Under the pieces are notes generated by a model that had not been told where the DNA came from, searched no databases, and saw only the letters and a program-made list of their open reading frames with translations. A DNA stretch of 64,000 nt from Selaginella moellendorffii (taxonomy: Eukaryota; Streptophyta; Lycopodiopsida; Selaginellales; Selaginellaceae), in contig NW_003314270.1 of assembly GCF_000143415.4 (NCBI RefSeq), positions 680,453-744,452 on the forward strand, written 5' to 3'. Positions 1-11,733 of the stretch are shown here, piece by piece. The position numbers and the translations under genes were made by a program. Positions within the stretch are counted from its first letter, which is position 1, and every line of letters begins with the position of its first letter.

Positions 1-81
1 CTCTCGCTTATCCCTCGCTTCGTTCTTCCAGGCGGCCAGAATCGATCGAGAGAAGAGGCCTCGCCCCCACGCGTGAAGCTC

Positions 82-3000
82 ATGTGTAGCTTTGGTGGGC
101 GAATTCTTCCACGTCCATCCGATGGAAAGCTCCGGTACGTTGGTGGCGAGACGCGAATTGTGAGCCTCAAGAGGGACGTGAGCTACGCGGAGCTCATGCT
201 CAAGATGAAGAAGCACTACGGGGAGGATCTGTCACTTAAGTACCAGTTGCCCAACGAGGATCTGGACGCATTGATATCGGTCTCTACCGACGAGGACTTG
301 CAAAACATGATGGAGGAGTATGACCGGCTCGAGGACAACGATGGCTTGCAGCGGCTCAGGGTGTTTCTCTTCTCGGTTGCTGATGGTGAGAGCCTCTCGA
401 TCGATCCTTTGGACCCGAGAAAGTCCGAGCAGTGGTACGTGGAGGCTGTCAACGGGTTGCTGGAAACGGGGTCGAGGAAATCCGAGAGTGGGGTCAGTGG
501 CGGTGGCATTAGTGCTCGTCCTAGCGCTGAGAATCTTGTTGCTTTAGACGCCACCCTCGAAGAGCAGTTACTCGCTAAGAAGCTACAGGGGGCCTTTAAC
601 TCGGCGTCGTCGTCGCCAGCTTTAGTCCCACAGCAGCCGTATGCCAGGAATCTTGGGGGTCATGCTTACGGGATGTTTGCATCGGAAGGACAGCAGCAGC
701 ACTTTGGGAATTTAAACACGGACGTAGGCCACTTCGACTTGGATCACTACTATCCAAATTCTCGAGCGGAGGTGACGCATGATCATGACCGGATTCTACG
801 TGGCTATCCTCACGAGACGAAGATGCCTCGGGTTGGCTCTCATGGGAAGCTTTCAAGGCTTCAGGAGCAGCAACTTGATGATAGCCAGCAGCAGCACTTT
901 GGGAACTTAAACACGGACGTAGGCCACTTCGACTTGGATCACTACTATCCAAATTCTCGAGCGGAGGTGACGCATGATCATGACCGGATTCTACGTGGCT
1001 ATCCTCACGAGACGAAGATGCCTCGGGTTGGCTCTCATGGGAAGCTTTCAAGGCTTCAGGAGCAGCAACTTGATGATAGCCAGCAGCAGCAGCAGCAGCA
1101 GGACTTGCTACCTCACGACCTTTTTATGGAGCCGAGGCCAAGGTTCGTCGTGCAGCCGCCGCAGCCACATCGTCAACACCCTCTCGATAGCAACCAGGAT
1201 TACAGGAGGCCAGAGTTTCAGCACTCCGACAGTGGATTCCCACATATGCTTCAGCACCAACAAGCGCAGCCGGTGATGTATCTCAAGGATCCCGTGTACA
1301 GAGCTGAAGCATACCACCGCCACCAGCTTCCGGACGATTATCAAGGCCACGACTTTATCCAGCACGAGGACTATTGTCCTGGTCATATGTACCAGAGAAA
1401 CTCTAATCACGGGGATGGTGGCGGGATGGGAGCTCACTCAGCTCCATATCAGATTGGATCGTCGCCATCTTCACCTCGACTAGCGTACCGTGATGGCAGA
1501 CTCCATCCGCAGTTGAGTGTGCATAGGCCGTATCCTGGAAATCCCGTCGACCATCAATATGGAAGGAGGCCTCATACACACGAAGAATCTGGTCGGAGTT
1601 ACAGGCTTTCATCGTCGCCACCTCGCTATCGTGATCATCACCTTGATGAACCGTTGCCGTTTCTACATCATCATGAGCGGTTTCCATCGGATCAAGTGGC
1701 TATGGCTCTTATGTTCGACAAGAAGCAAGGACCAGAGATGCTGCCCAGGCAAGCTATGGGCCTATACGGTCCAGGATATCAGGAAAATTCTTTCTATTAT
1801 CCGGACAATGGTCAAAGAGGTGGCGAGCCAAGGCGCCAAGTTAAAACATCTCCGCACTTGAATCCCAGATTTGATTACCAAGACCATCTGGTGCAAATGG
1901 AGCAACTTTCGCTTCATGGCCATCAACCAGAGGTAGAGAGAAACTTGGAAGCAGAAGACTCGGGGCTTAGGAATCAAAAACCACTCATCGAGGTAAACCA
2001 CTCGCCTCGTGTTCTTCTCTTTTGAAGCTTACATTTATATATTTCCTTTTTCCTGCAGCCTGAGCCCCGCCAAGCTGTTACGAACTCGCTGCCTTTTGTG
2101 GTGCACGGAAGTGGCATTGGGCCCTCTAGTCAGGTTCCTCCAAAATTTATGGACTCCCAGCCATTGAACCGGTCATCGACGTCAGGGATAAATACCTCCG
2201 AGACAGGATTTGGCAGCAGATGGATGACCGAAGACGAGACACCGGATCTTCTCACTGATGCGGGCTCTAGCGCGAGAGTAAACATCGCTAGGCCTTCCAG
2301 CAATAATAATCTTACAGGTCTAGTCAGCCAGGTTGGTTCAGCAGCTCAGAGTCAGCAGGCATCCGCAGCTTACAGTTGTGCTCCTTCTGTTAGTCTTCCC
2401 ATTTTCGATACCATATCTCAGTGGAATCGGAGCATTGGGGCTGGGGACCTTGAAGCAAGTGCTGTGAAGAGTGAAATTGATGACGACGCATCCCGCAAGC
2501 TTTCTCACATGATGTCGGAAACTGGTCATCTGGCGGAAGACATGGTTTCGTCAGTGTTGAGGTCCAACTACGAGTTTCCGGCAACGTCGTCAAATTTTCC
2601 AGTCCAGAAGGAGATTGAACCTGTCCAGGAATTGGATCTGGTGCCACAACCAACGTTGACTGTGCAGAACTGGGACAAAGTTCTTTGCCGTGACGAGGAG
2701 CCTATTACCGAAAACGAGGCATGTAGAGAGCATACTAGCGTTGAAGCTCATGATAAGGTGGTCTCTTGTTTTTATATCCTCTTTTGCTAACTTGTCTTTT
2801 CAGGCTGAAGGCAGCCATGACTCTCCTCCTCCAGGTGATATCTCGTTAGCTGCGGAACAGGAAGCGAAATCTCGTGGCTTGCAGGTAATTTTGTTTATGT
2901 CTTCTTGTCGTTGACTCGGCTAACATGCTTTTGATGTTATGATTAGATAATAAAAAACTCCGATCTCGAGGAAATCCGAGAGCTCGGATCTGGAACATAT

Positions 3001-4075
3001 GGTACAGTCTACCATGGAAAGTGGAGGGGAACAGATGTCGCGATTAAGCGTATAAAAGCCAGCTGCTTCGAAGGAAGGCCGGTGGAACGAGATCGTCTGG
3101 TATGTATCCTCCCATTAATACGTTCCAAACTGAACAACCTTTTTCCAGATACTTGATTTCTGGAGAGAGGCGGGCACGCTGAGTAAGCTCCACCATCCGA
3201 ATGTTGTGGCTTTCTACGGCGTGGTTCCCGACGGCCCTGGCGGAACGCTGGCAACCGTCACAGAGTATATGGTAAATGGATCGTTGAAGCAAGTGCTTCA
3301 GAAGAAAGACAGGTACGTGAACTCAAAAGAGGATGGACTGTATCGGCTAACTTGCCAGATTTCAGAACCATTGATCGTCGGAAGCGACTGTTGATAGCAA
3401 CAGACGCTGCTTTTGGGATGGAGTATCTACACGGAAAGAACATCGTTCATTTCGACCTGAAGTGCGAGAATTTGCTGGTCAACATGAGGGATCCACATCG
3501 GCCAGTGTGCAAGGTAATGATATCTTCGTCTCTCGTTCTTTCACTTTGTAGTGAGTGACTGTGCACGTTTCCAGGTTGGAGATCTGGGACTGTCGAAAGT
3601 TAAGCGCCAGACAATGGTGTCTGGTGGCGTCCGAGGAACTTTGCCGTGGATGGCTCCTGAGCTCTTGAGCACCTCGAGCTGTATGGTCAGTGAGAGAGTA
3701 AGTGACTTCGGCACCCAGAATTCTTCTTTCGGTTTTATAGCGGCGATGTGTTTTGGTATATCAGGTGGATGTTTTCTCATTCGGGATAGTTATGTGGGAG
3801 CTTCTCACCGGAGAGGAGCCTTATGCAAACATGCACTACGGAGCGATCATAGGTGAGATGTTTTTCGAGATCGTTTCATCTTGAAGCTTTTCGTGTCAAA
3901 ACCAGGTGGCATTGTTAGCAACACGCTTCGTCCACCGATTCCAAATTGGTGTGAGCCAGCGTGGAGGTCTCTGATGGAACGGTGCTGGGACGCCGATCCC
4001 TCGGCGAGGCCATCGTTTGCCGAGATTGCCAGCGAGCTCAGGTCGATGAGTTCGTCGCTACAACCCCGATCTTGA
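82..4075 (+). CDS. PB1-domain Raf-like protein kinase (MAP3K, B group)
   Basis: Nine exons join in frame: 82-1992, 2059-2757, 2804-2884, 2947-3099, 3149-3312, 3366-3513, 3575-3697, 3765-3852 and 3906-4075, giving about 1178 aa. The first ATG is 82 ([20 protein letters not shown]), which opens a PB1 domain at about residues 1-95. A long His/Gln/Pro-rich linker follows. The kinase domain starts near residue 900: Gly loop [11 protein letters not shown], Lys in DVAIKRIK, Glu in WREAGTLS, catalytic loop [12 protein letters not shown], metal motif GDLGLS, then [12 protein letters not shown] and [18 protein letters not shown] is HFD and DFG is DLG, changes often seen in plant Raf-like kinases, so it is probably still active on Ser/Thr. 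Plant PB1-Raf (B4) kinases act upstream of SnRK2 in osmotic signalling; that role here is inference. Exon 1 holds a 195-bp tandem duplication (see separate entry). Confidence 0.93.
691..1080 (+). repeat. 195-bp in-frame tandem duplication in the kinase linker
   Basis: Two adjacent 195-bp units (691-885 and 886-1080) differ at one base that I can find (gggaat versus gggaac). Each encodes the same 65 residues, beginning [20 protein letters not shown] and ending [10 protein letters not shown]. The units are bounded by CAG repeats, and a short CAG run follows the second. This looks like a very recent duplication by slippage or unequal exchange between CAG tracts. Confidence 0.95.
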
Positions 4076-5404
4076 CGAAGAACACGTAGGAAAAGAAAGA
4101 GAGCTGTTAAAGAAGCCGTGTGTTACAGTTTTATTCAACTGTGACAGGTGAGCACAAGTTGGTTTGTGGTGTTTATATGGCAAATCTCTTATTACGTTTG
4201 TGTGTTTTCTGTTTCTTTGTTTTTACAGAGAAAAGAGCGACCACCGATTCATTTTTTCTTTTTTGTTTTTTATTTTTGGATATGCCTTGTATATGCTAGC
4301 CTTTCTCTACGTCCATTGGTTTGTATATAGATGTATATATATTTCTAATGCTCGCCTCTTTGTCTACTAGGAGAGAATGACTTTTGGCAAAAGAGAAAGG
4401 GAAGCTAGCTAGAGAGGCTGGTTTGCGCTTTTCTTTGGTGATGGCCGGCTGGAAGCAAAGCAGCAAATCGATCAATCAAATCAAATCTAGCACACCATCA
4501 GGAAGAACAATGACTGTCGAGGAGAAAAGAAAGAAAACACAAAGGAGAAGAAGACGAAGAAGAAGAAGACCAAGCTGGCTAGTTTGTTGACAAAGCGCAC
4601 CGAGGGACAGACAGGGCTGACAGACAAAGACGATCACAGGGTTGATTGGATCCAAACGTCTTCGTTACCTTTTTCTTTAAATTTCTAGTATATTTTTTTA
4701 AAATGCTTTGGCTTGGAAGCAAAGCTGCCAAGTGCCAAATGCGAAACGCCAAATACGAGGAATAACACTTCATTTCTTATATTTATTTATTTTTTCGTTT
4801 TTTTTTTTGTTTTTTTTTTTATTCAAGGTTGCTGATACTGGGCCCTAAGCTATTCTGATGGAGCGTGCCTCCTGTGTTGTGTCTTGTGTGAAACATGTCT
4901 ACTTAACTGTCAGGCTTTGACACTTACCAATCTACATGGCTTTGTCCTGCTCCATGCACTCTATTTTATTTAAAGTGGAATGTATGTCAATGGCAAGGCA
5001 GACAGAAAAGTGAGTGGTGCTTGCCCAGCTTCTAGTAGTTGAGCTGGCAATTCTTGCTGTGTGTGTGTGCTTTCTCTTGGTTCCATGCCAATGTTTGGTA
5101 CTAGTGGTGCAATAGGCATTTGATGCTGCTGGGCTTTGCAAAGAAGGAGTTGCAGGTTGATGGATGGAAGAATTCAAGAAGTGAAAGATTTGGTGGGTCA
5201 ACATTTCTGAAGTGAAGGTGGCCAGCAGCTGCAGCTGCACATGGCTTTACACATGGAGACTGAGATTGAACAATCTAGCCCCTGCTTGCTGGTGATGCAA
5301 CCTCTTGACAATGCCACTCAAATCAAACATTTGGTTGATTTAAACTGGAATATTCCTCTACACTTTAGGGTTTGGGGGGTTTTAGGGCTCTTGAATTCTG
5401 CGGT
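4076..5404. other. Intergenic, no supported gene
   Basis: This is the 3' flank of the kinase gene, with T-rich stretches, an A/G-rich simple stretch near 4520-4570 and a poly-T run near 4795-4823. Open frames here are short and show no recognisable domain or splice-linked partner. Confidence 0.6.
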
Positions 5405-5491
5405 ATGGCGGAGGAGGAGGACGACGACGACGACGATCGCTGTGCGGCGCAGGAACAGTCGAATGAGGGATCGGATCTTGCGTGCTGTGAG
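5405..5491 (+). CDS. Possible short acidic first exon, unassigned
   Basis: An ATG at 5405 opens a 29-codon acidic stretch (MAEEEDDDDDDRCAAQEQSN...) that ends at a plausible donor (gag|gtaaaa, 5492). I could not join it to a convincing second exon. A candidate acceptor near 5630 leads to a Cys/His-containing stretch of unknown nature. It could be a small gene or part of the 5' leader of the PIN transcript. No function is proposed. Confidence 0.25.
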
Positions 5492-6853
5492 GTAAAAATT
5501 TGGCATCTCTCTTTCTTAGCTGTCTCTTTTTTATTTCTTTGTTCCTCTCTGCATCGCATCGCATCAGAATTGGTACTAGGAGTAGTGTTTAATATTACTC
5601 TGCCGCTGCCACATTTGCTACGTGTGCGTACAGTGCCACAGGAAAGGCATCTGGCTTCTCGGCTCGGAAAAGAGGCCACACTTCCCTTTCTTTGTTTGTC
5701 ATTGTCTCGAGTTGTTGTTCTTAAATACAGTGTTTTTAAATTTATTTCCTTCTGTTTGAAGTTCCAGTTCCAGCAGAGTTTTTTTTTGGGTTTCTGGTTT
5801 CTCATCAAATTATTGTCAATCGATGTTTCTTTGCTCTTTTTCTCTGTAGCTTTGTCTACCCTCCTTTTCTGTGTATTTATTGGATAGATTCATTGGCAAG
5901 TTCTTTGTGCACTGCTGTGAAGGTTCAGAGGACGCTTTTCCTTTTGGCTCGTCTCCCTCTCTTCCAGTCTGCTTTTCTTCGCTGGTTTTGTTTCTTGGTC
6001 CGGAGAAAGACTCATTATTCCACCGTCTCGCCGGTGACGAGAATTGGAGGTCCTTCGTCGCACGGTTTTGCGTGTCGTCGGAGGGAAATTTGAGTCTCTC
6101 CCTCGCTTTTCTGCCGAGTTTTGTTTCGTTTTATTCATTGTTGTCCTTTGTTTTTCCTTGCTTTCGTTCGCATACCTTCTTGCCTTACAAAAACATCAAT
6201 TGCGGAACAAACCCATATCGGATTCGCGGTCTTCTCGAAGCGAAAAAGAGAGGAGAAAAAAAAAAAAAAAAAGCGCGATAAAAGCAGAGAGATCTCGTTG
6301 CAGATTGCCAATGATTTCCATTCTTTCGCCTCTCAATGACAGGAAAGCTACTGTGCTGCTGCCGCTTGCTTGTCAAGTAATCCATCAATGGAGGTTGAAC
6401 AAAGCGTGACTTTCGCCAACATCACATCTAGAAAAAATTTCGTTCCGGGCATCGTGCTCTTGCTCCTCGTCGTCGGGTAAACTCAAAATTTGTCTTTCGC
6501 CTTCATTCAGATTTTCAATTTCAAACGAATGAGCTAATGGAATTCTTTCAGGCTGCGAGACGCAATGCAGCGTAACTGACGACGCAAAGAAGAAACGCTG
6601 ATTTTTATATAGCATGGGACGACAATCTTTCCTCGATACTTGGCACCAGTGCTATCTCATTGGGTTTCCGTGACGCGTGTGACTTTCATATTTCTTCGGG
6701 GATTTATTCCAGTCCAATCTATGGATCGCGCTGCGCTGCCAGGAAAATTCAGTCTCGTCCAGTAACGAAAGAAGAAGAAGAAGCATCCATCAAAGTTCTT
6801 TTTCGGCGAAGAAAAGGAGATCATCCACCGCAAAGTTCTCTCTCGGCGACAAG
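5492..6853. other. Upstream region of the PIN gene
   Basis: T-rich, intron-like sequence with a poly-A run at about 6256-6272. It holds open frames of up to about 170 codons, all without recognisable domains. It probably contains the promoter and 5' UTR of the PIN gene, possibly with a leader intron. Confidence 0.45.
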
Positions 6854-9136
6854 ATGATAAGTCCGGCGGAGTTCTACTCGGTCATGGCGGCAATGGTTCC
6901 ACTCTACGTCGCCATGCTCCTCGCCTACGCCTCCGTGAGGTGGTGGGGAATCCTCACGCCTGACCAGTGCTCCGGCATCAACCGCTTCGTCGCCATCTTC
7001 GCGGTGCCGCTCCTCTCCTTCCAGATCATCGCTCACAACAATCCTTACGACATGAGCCTCAAGTTCGTCCTCGCGGACGCTCTCCAGAAGATCATCGTCC
7101 TGGCGGTCCTGGGAGCCTGGGCGAGATACTCACGCCGCGGCAGCCTCGAGTGGATGATCACTCTCTTCATGCTGGCGACGCTTCCGAACACGCTGGTGAT
7201 GGGAATCCCGCTGCTCAACGCCATGTATGGTGGCGACCCCTCCAGGCTCGTCGTCCAAGCCGTCGTCCTCCAGTGCATTGTCTGGTACACGCTCCTCCTC
7301 GTCCTGTTCGAGTACCGCAGCGCAAAGATCCTCGTCGCACAAAAGTTTCCAAAGCCCGCCGCTGCCATCGCCTCCGTCAAGGCCGATCCGGACGTGGTTT
7401 CTCTCAGCTTCAAGGAAGGCCTGACCACCGAGGCCTCCGTGGGAGAAGATGGCAAGATTTACGTCCAGCTCAAGCGCTCACCACCACCAATTCGCACTGC
7501 TCCTGCGACGAAAAATCCGTTTTTTCCTCCGGCGGCGATGGCGAGCACGGCGTTTTCTTCCAAGGCCAGCACTCCCGGAGCCTCGGACCTGAGCAACGCG
7601 GAGATATACTCGGTGCACTCCTCGAGCGTCTTGACTCCTGGGCACAGCTTCCATCGCAGCAGCGACCGGAGTGACTTCTATCTGATGACGTCCGGCAGCC
7701 GGGGTGGCAGCCCGTTTCGTCTCCAGGAGCTCGACTCGGTCTTCCAGTCGTCGAATCAGTCGTCCAACGTACACACTCCTCGGGAGGCCGTCATCTCGGT
7801 AAGGGACGATCATATCTTCCCGCTGGACATGTACCGAACTGGAGGTGGCGGCGGCCGAGGAACTCCAAACTTTGACGACCACTTCCGGCACTTGGTTTGC
7901 AACCAGGGCTTCTCGCAGACGGCGGTGCAGATCACCAAGAAGGACAACGACGAGGAGGGCGCGTCCTCCAACTTGGACTACGATGCGAAAGAGCTCCAGA
8001 TGTTCGTGTGGAGTGCGAGTACGTCGCCGAGGTCGCCAGCGTCGGTGGCTGCTCCGGCGAAGCTCTTATGGCGGAAGGACGAGAAAGTTCTCATGTCACA
8101 CGAAACAACGCTGGAAGGTATGTCCAGTTGGTTTGATTGTTTAGTTGGCAAACTCGTTTTTCTTTGTTTTGCGCTCATACTCTCTCTCTCTCTCTCTCTT
8201 TCTCTGTTATTAGTTCCCGAAGAAGCAGTGACAAGACCGGATGGAAGTGCTGCTGCTGCTGTTCAGACTCCAGCGGAAAGGAACAGGCCATGGATCAAAA
8301 CTTTTCTACCATCAAAGGATGCTGCTGCAAAGCTGCCAGACGATCCGGACATGCCGTCTACAGCTGTGATGACGAAGCTCATCCTGGACATGGTGTGGAG
8401 GAAGCTTGTTCGGAATCCAAACACGTACTCGAGCTTACTGGGCTTGACGTGGGCACTCATTTCCTTCCGGTAAGATTCTTTTCTCTCTTTTCTTTCTTTT
8501 TCTTTTCTCGAAATGAAAGCTACATCTCTCCAACTGTTTTGCAACTCAGATGGAACCTCCGCATGCCAAAGATTATCGAAGGCTCCATCACGATTCTATC
8601 GGACGCCGGGCTTGGAATGGCCATGTTTAGCCTGGGTGAGTTTCTTCTTCTTCTGTTTTTCTTTGACAAACTCGATGAGCAAATCCTAGGATTGTTCATG
8701 GCTTTGCAACCAAAGCTACTCGCGTGCGGGACGTCGATGACGATAATCGGAATGGTTATCAGGTTTGTGACCAGTCCCGCGATCATGTCGGCTACTTCAA
8801 TCGCAGCGGGGCTTCGCAATATGGATTTGAGAGCGTCGATTGTCCAGGCAAGAATACTTTGTTTCTTCTTTCTTTCGTTTCTCACAAAAGGATTGTTTCT
8901 TTTCTTTTCATTTCGTGTTCTATCAGGCTGCCTTGCCGCAAGGTATTGTCCCTTTCGTTTTTGCTAAAGAGTACAATGTGCATCCAGACGTCCTGAGCAC
9001 TGCGTAAGTCTTTTGCTTTGCTTTGCTTCATTTGCTTACGAGCTAACTCGTGCTTGCAATTTTTATCAGAGTCATCTTTGGTATGCTCGTATCGCTTCCT
9101 ATCACACTGCTCTATTACGTGCTTCTGGGATTATAG
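6854..9136 (+). CDS. PIN: PIN-type auxin efflux carrier, long-loop form
   Basis: Six exons (6854-8117, 8214-8469, 8550-8635, 8690-8847, 8927-9003, 9070-9136) give 635 aa. The protein exports auxin, and long-loop PINs act at the plasma membrane. The N-terminal bundle (about residues 1-160) starts [20 protein letters not shown] and includes [18 protein letters not shown] long polar loop (about 160-470) contains [10 protein letters not shown], which resembles but does not fully match the TPRxS phospho-motif. The C-terminal bundle has [38 protein letters not shown] and ends YYVLLGL. The fourth intron uses a GC donor (separate entry). Intron 1 holds a CT microsatellite. Length and both bundles are typical of canonical PINs, and no frame damage is seen. 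Confidence 0.95.
8848..8926 (+). other. GC-AG intron in the PIN gene
   Basis: The exon ends ...ATT GTC CAG and the intron begins gcaaga at 8848, ending tatcag at 8926. The following exon resumes GCT GCC TTG CCG CAA, restoring the conserved [16 protein letters not shown] stretch. No GT donor nearby keeps both the frame and the conserved residues, so the GC donor seems real. Confidence 0.85.
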
Positions 9137-9380
9137 TTGATACAGTTGCCAGATTTTACGAGCATCTATTAGGACGATTTAAGCTCATCCGGGCCGTCCA
9201 CGTGTAGGTCAGCGATGCATTCCCCAGGCGTGTCTCACATTGCGCCACGTCGGCGGCGCCCCTCACCACAATGAATCTTTCCGGGCGAAGAACACGCGGC
9301 GAGGGCCAGGGCGGCTCCAAGGCGCTCGATCGTCGGCGGCATCGATCAGGTACGTCGTCGGCTCCAATCCATCCAGCGCC

Positions 9381-9476
9381 ATGGCGGCAAGGTCGAAATC
9401 CGGGGTTTGTGTCAGCAGCAGCAGCAGCGCCGTCAGTCCCATCGCCATCGCCGTCGCCTCGATGAGCCTCGTCTAG
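9381..9476 (+). promoter_or_regulatory. Upstream ORF before the LON-domain gene
   Basis: An ATG in an 'agcgccatgg' context opens a 31-codon ORF (starting MAARSKSGVCVSSSSSA) that stops at 9476, 26 bp before the likely start of the LON-domain protein at 9503. If transcribed in the same leader it could reduce translation of the main ORF. This is inference from position only. Confidence 0.4.
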
Positions 9477-9502
9477 CCGAAATATCCACGATCGTGGCCG
9501 CG

Positions 9503-10417
9503 ATGTTGGCAATGCCCGCGATTCTAGCTCCCGCTCCATCGTCGTCCAATCCTCTCGCTCTCTCCAGGAGCCCGGATTCTCCCGGGCATCTCCTAGGGCA
9601 GAAATCCAGGGCCGCATCCAGAAAGATCTCCTCTCTCAGTCCTCCTCTCCGCCGATCCAAATGTGCTCCCTCGTCCAGGCCTCACAGATGCAACGCCTCC
9701 TCCAAGCCATCGCCATCGCCATCGCCATCGCCAGGTAATGATCCAAGTCCCAGTCCAGTCGAGCTCCCTCTCTTCCCACTCCCGCTGGTCCTCTTCCCGG
9801 GCGCCATCCTCCCGCTCCAGATCTTCGAGTTCCGCTACCGGATCATGATGCACACGCTGCTCCAGACGGATCTGCGCTTCGGGGTGGTGTTCACCGACCG
9901 ATCGACGGGGCTGGCGGAGATCGGCTGCGTGGGCGAGGTGATCAAGCACGAGAGGCTGGTGGACGATCGCTTCTTCCTCATTTGCAAGGGCCAGGAGAGG
10001 TTCCGGGTGGCGAGCGTGGTGAGAACGTCGCCATACTTGGTGGCGGAGGTGGAGTGGATCGAGGACAAGCCTCCGCAGCGTTTGAAGGAGGATGGGCAGG
10101 AGGAGGAGGAGGATCTGGAGAAGCTGGCAAGCGAGGTGGAGGCGTACATGAAGGACGTGATCCGGCTGTCGAACAGGATGAACAAGAAGGGCGACAAGGA
10201 GACGCCGGAGGACCTGCGCAAGAACTTGTTCCCGACGCCGTTTAGTTTCTGGGTGGGGAGTACGTTCGAGGGGGCGCCGCTGGAGCAGCAGGCGTTGCTG
10301 GAGCTGGAGGACACGGGGCTGCGGTTGAAGAGGGAGAAGGAGACGCTGAGGAACACGCTCAATTACCTCACTGCCGCCTCGGCTGTCAAGGACGTGTTCT
10401 CGTCTCAGTCGGACTGA
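9503..10417 (+). CDS. Chloroplast LON substrate-binding-domain protein
   Basis: A single exon of 304 aa from the ATG at 9503 (MLAMPAILAPAPSSSNPLAL). The frame stays open further upstream but has no ATG there. The first ~80 residues are Ser/Pro/Arg-rich and look like a plastid transit peptide, ending in a SerPro run. The rest matches the Lon N-terminal domain: LPLFPLPLVLFPGAILPLQI, FRYRIMMHTLL, IGCVGEVIKHERL and RFRV. A helical tail (EDLEKLASEVEAYMKDVIRL) follows. The AAA+ ATPase and Ser-Lys protease domains are absent, as in the stand-alone plant LON-domain proteins. Its substrate is unknown; a role in recognising or buffering plastid proteins is inference. Confidence 0.85.
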   Translation: MLAMPAILAPAPSSSNPLALSRSPDSPGHLLGQKSRAASRKISSLSPPLRRSKCAPSSRPHRCNASSKPSPSPSPSPGNDPSPSPVELPLFPLPLVLFPGAILPLQIFEFRYRIMMHTLLQTDLRFGVVFTDRSTGLAEIGCVGEVIKHERLVDDRFFLICKGQERFRVASVVRTSPYLVAEVEWIEDKPPQRLKEDGQEEEEDLEKLASEVEAYMKDVIRLSNRMNKKGDKETPEDLRKNLFPTPFSFWVGSTFEGAPLEQQALLELEDTGLRLKREKETLRNTLNYLTAASAVKDVFSSQSD

Positions 10418-11733
10418 CCCCTTTCTCTCTCTTTTTTCCTCTCTAATTAAATTTGAATTCAAGGCTTAGGGTTAGTGTCTAGGTAAATATGTTGTAAAAG
10501 TTAGGCAATAAACTATTATGAATTATGGCAAAATTATTAAGTTTTCAAGGGAGAAGTGCTTCAATTTAACAAAAAGTGAAAGTTCAAGAGATGCAACCGA
10601 TAGCAAAAACTTGGTAACAACAGAGAAAAAGAGGAAATTTCAGGAGAATGACGCAATGCGACTCGAGAGCTCTCCACATTCTGTTGCTGAATGTGGAGAC
10701 ACATCTAAATGGGACGCAATGATCCCTGCCTGGACTGTGAAGTACGAAGGAGCCGCCAACCTTGGACCACCTTTTGCACCAATTCGACGAAGGAGTACGA
10801 AAGCTCCATTCAGAGCACCTCAGACAAAGCCGAAGTATATGAACGGCTTCCTGGTTGTCCAGTCAAGCGGAGTGTTACTGAGCTCAAGCACAAGGGCGTG
10901 TTCGTTTGCTACTGCAACTGCCAAGTTAGGGGTGATGGCGTTCCGCTGGGGAGGCTTGCACGACACAACGTTCCGAAGCTCCATCTTCGACGAGCTCTCT
11001 CCATGCTCCCACACTTTGCAAGCTTGGTGGAAAAGAACTGCCCTGAAGGTCAAAAGGCATGCAGGGGATATGGCTTGTCGCCTTGGAGCAGCACTGCAAG
11101 ATGTGGAGGGGTCAGGGCGTGACAACCACGTTATTCTTCAAGGCAGGGAGAAGTCTCGGGTCTGGATGCAGTCTGTCGGGAATGGTATGCAGTGCCAAAG
11201 TGTGAAGCTGAAGATCTGTGGCTGCTTGTAAGCTGGTTGGCGGAGAGTGCTTTTTGGGACGTTGAGCAGTATGCAGAGAGTGAGCCGGGAACAAGCACTT
11301 GCCGTCCTGAATGCACGTCTGGCTATCGGCATCGTTCCCCAAGGTGGTCTGGCAGCGGAGTAAGCTGCAGGATATATGAGCTACGTGTCTGTGGGATCCG
11401 GCATTGTCTGCGGCGGCCTGCATGTTCACTTCGCATGAAGTGAGGCTCTAAAGCATCTGAAGGATCTCTGCAGGGGCTTCCTAAAGGAGGAGAACCGATG
11501 GCGAGATACATCTTAATGCGAGTAAAGACAAGTGTGTTGAAAACAAGGAGGACTACTTTGACAGCTTCAGCCTTGTGGTTTTCCCAGAGAAAGTAGTTGG
11601 AGAGCAACACGCTCTCAATCCGGAAGGTTCCTGCTCCGACCTTGTTGTGGACTGTAGAGGTCAACATTATGAGTGTGGCTTACGCACCAGGATTGGTGGT
11701 GGTAAGTAGAGCGTTGCTGTTAGCTGCACACCA
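10418..11733. other. Unassigned open stretch, possibly a decayed gene
   Basis: Two overlapping plus-strand frames are open over long distances. Frame 10518-11231 contains SESSRDATDSKNLVTTEKKR. The frame from about 10709 to 11443 contains VYERLPGCPVKRSVTELKHK and KGVFVCYCNCQVRGDGVPLG, interrupted by one stop near 11120. A third piece near 11540-11705 reads KEDYFDSFSLVVFPEKVVGE. I recognise no family. Stops and frame changes between the coding-like pieces suggest a pseudogene or an unspliced multi-exon gene. Confidence 0.3.

Noticed and set aside
7227-7891. Antisense and alternate-frame ORFs within the PIN gene
   Set aside because: Shadows of GC-rich coding sequence; the PIN frame explains the region completely.
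9593-10462. 289-codon minus-strand ORF opposite the LON-domain gene
   Set aside because: Arg/Leu-rich shadow of a GC-rich coding exon with no domain; the plus-strand protein has clear family motifs.
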